A DNA stretch of 5,869 nucleotides from Candidatus Nitrosopumilus sp. (GTDB lineage Archaea > Thermoproteota > Nitrososphaeria > Nitrososphaerales > Nitrosopumilaceae), in NCBI GenBank assembly GCA_013002265.1, contig JABDKK010000071.1:1-5869 (forward strand), in the 5' to 3' direction. Of this stretch, positions 5,491 to 5,869 are shown in pieces. The notes under the pieces are model-generated. The model was not told where the DNA came from. It searched no databases and worked only from the letters and a program-made list of their open reading frames with translations. Both the position numbers and the translations under genes were made by a program. Positions within the stretch are counted from its first letter, which is position 1. The number at the start of each line of letters is the position of its first letter.

Positions 5491-5869
5491 TATTTGATAA
5501 CACTTCTCCCCCAACAGTTTTTAGTTTCTCTTCAGCAGATGCCGTAAATCGTTTCACTTTGACGGAATATGTGTTTGTAATTTTTCCGCCACCAAGGAGT
5601 TTTTCGTATCCTGCACTTTCAAGGTCTACGATCTTTTTCCCTCCTTCTTCTTTTCCGAACTTTGTGAACAGATCATCTAGATCACGGATGCTAGTCCATT
5701 TTTTTGTAATATTTGGGTGAGGTGGTTTAGTTGAATCATGGCCATAATGATCTGGTTCGTCTTTTAACAAAGAACTGTAATGGTGTTTCATCATACCGGT
5801 AACTCCAAGACCACCCTTGTGACCACTTGCACGATGTTGACCTACTTGTCCCCATCCCATGTGTCGTCC
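5483..5869 (-). CDS. rpl15: 50S ribosomal protein uL15 (L15), N-terminus cut by window edge
   Basis: The frame stays open to the last base, so the gene begins beyond the window; 128 residues are visible. They start GRHMGWGQVGQHRASGHKGG, matching the glycine- and basic-rich N-terminal extension of archaeal/eukaryotic L15 (usual form HGWGQVGQHR), which threads into 23S rRNA. The methionine at 5860 is therefore internal and not the start. A globular C-terminal domain follows, including KIVDLESAGYEKLLGGGKI and the KVKRFTASAEEKL segment typical of the L15 end. The stop TGA overlaps the secY ATG by 8 bases. uL15 followed by secY is the conserved end of the large ribosomal-protein cluster in archaea and bacteria, which supports both calls. 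Confidence 0.95.
   Translation of the reverse strand, partial: GRHMGWGQVGQHRASGHKGGLGVTGMMKHHYSSLLKDEPDHYGHDSTKPPHPNITKKWTSIRDLDDLFTKFGKEEGGKKIVDLESAGYEKLLGGGKITNTYSVKVKRFTASAEEKLKTVGGEVLSNNG

Noticed and set aside
1..5869. Search by eye for CRISPR arrays, insertion sequences, toxin-antitoxin pairs or defence genes
   Set aside because: No repeated spacer structure, transposase, terminal inverted repeats or defence-family motifs were found; apart from the small unknown genes, the content is conserved housekeeping.

Overview
This AT-rich window looks like a piece of an archaeal chromosome, most likely from an ammonia-oxidising thaumarchaeon (Nitrososphaerota) of the low-GC Nitrosopumilus type. 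The evidence is archaeal-type gene families (AdkA-type adenylate kinase, EMC3/YidC-like DUF106, Cbf5-type TruB with a PUA domain, archaeal SecY), an intron in a tRNA anticodon loop, and the gene order uL15-secY-adkA-DUF106-cmk-truB. The genus is inference; no 16S or other marker is present.

Layout. On the plus strand at the left edge lie the 3' part of a two-CBS-domain protein (1-405) and, two bases later, a 72-residue two-helix membrane protein (408-626). Everything else is on the minus strand and is best read from right to left. The end of ribosomal protein uL15 (5483-5869, cut by the window edge) comes first. It is followed by secY (4060-5490), adenylate kinase (3495-4073), a DUF106 membrane insertase homologue (2870-3493), a CMP-kinase-like P-loop kinase (2313-2873) and the pseudouridine synthase truB/cbf5 (1315-2316). 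Every junction in this block is an overlap or a 1-base gap, so it is almost certainly one translationally coupled operon. After a 27-base gap comes a single-pass anchored beta-rich protein of unknown function (841-1287), then a tRNA-Ser(GGA) gene with a 14-base intron and encoded CCA (674-774). The plus and minus transcription units converge at about 627-673, where there is a small AT-rich inverted repeat.

How the genes fit together. The operon joins the end of the large ribosomal-protein cluster to the Sec channel, a YidC/EMC3-type insertase, two nucleotide-monophosphate-kinase-family proteins and the catalytic subunit of the H/ACA rRNA pseudouridylation machine. It is therefore a ribosome-building and membrane-protein-insertion housekeeping block. 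In several other archaea the ribosomal proteins L34e and L14e sit within this block; here the overlaps leave no room for them.

Most of the window is ordinary core genome; I see no mobile element, CRISPR array or defence system. The points most worth a second look are the CMP-kinase-like protein, which lacks residues I expect for CMP binding, the short tRNA intron with a weak splice motif, and an in-frame ATG-to-amber stretch just ahead of the TTG start of the anchored protein.
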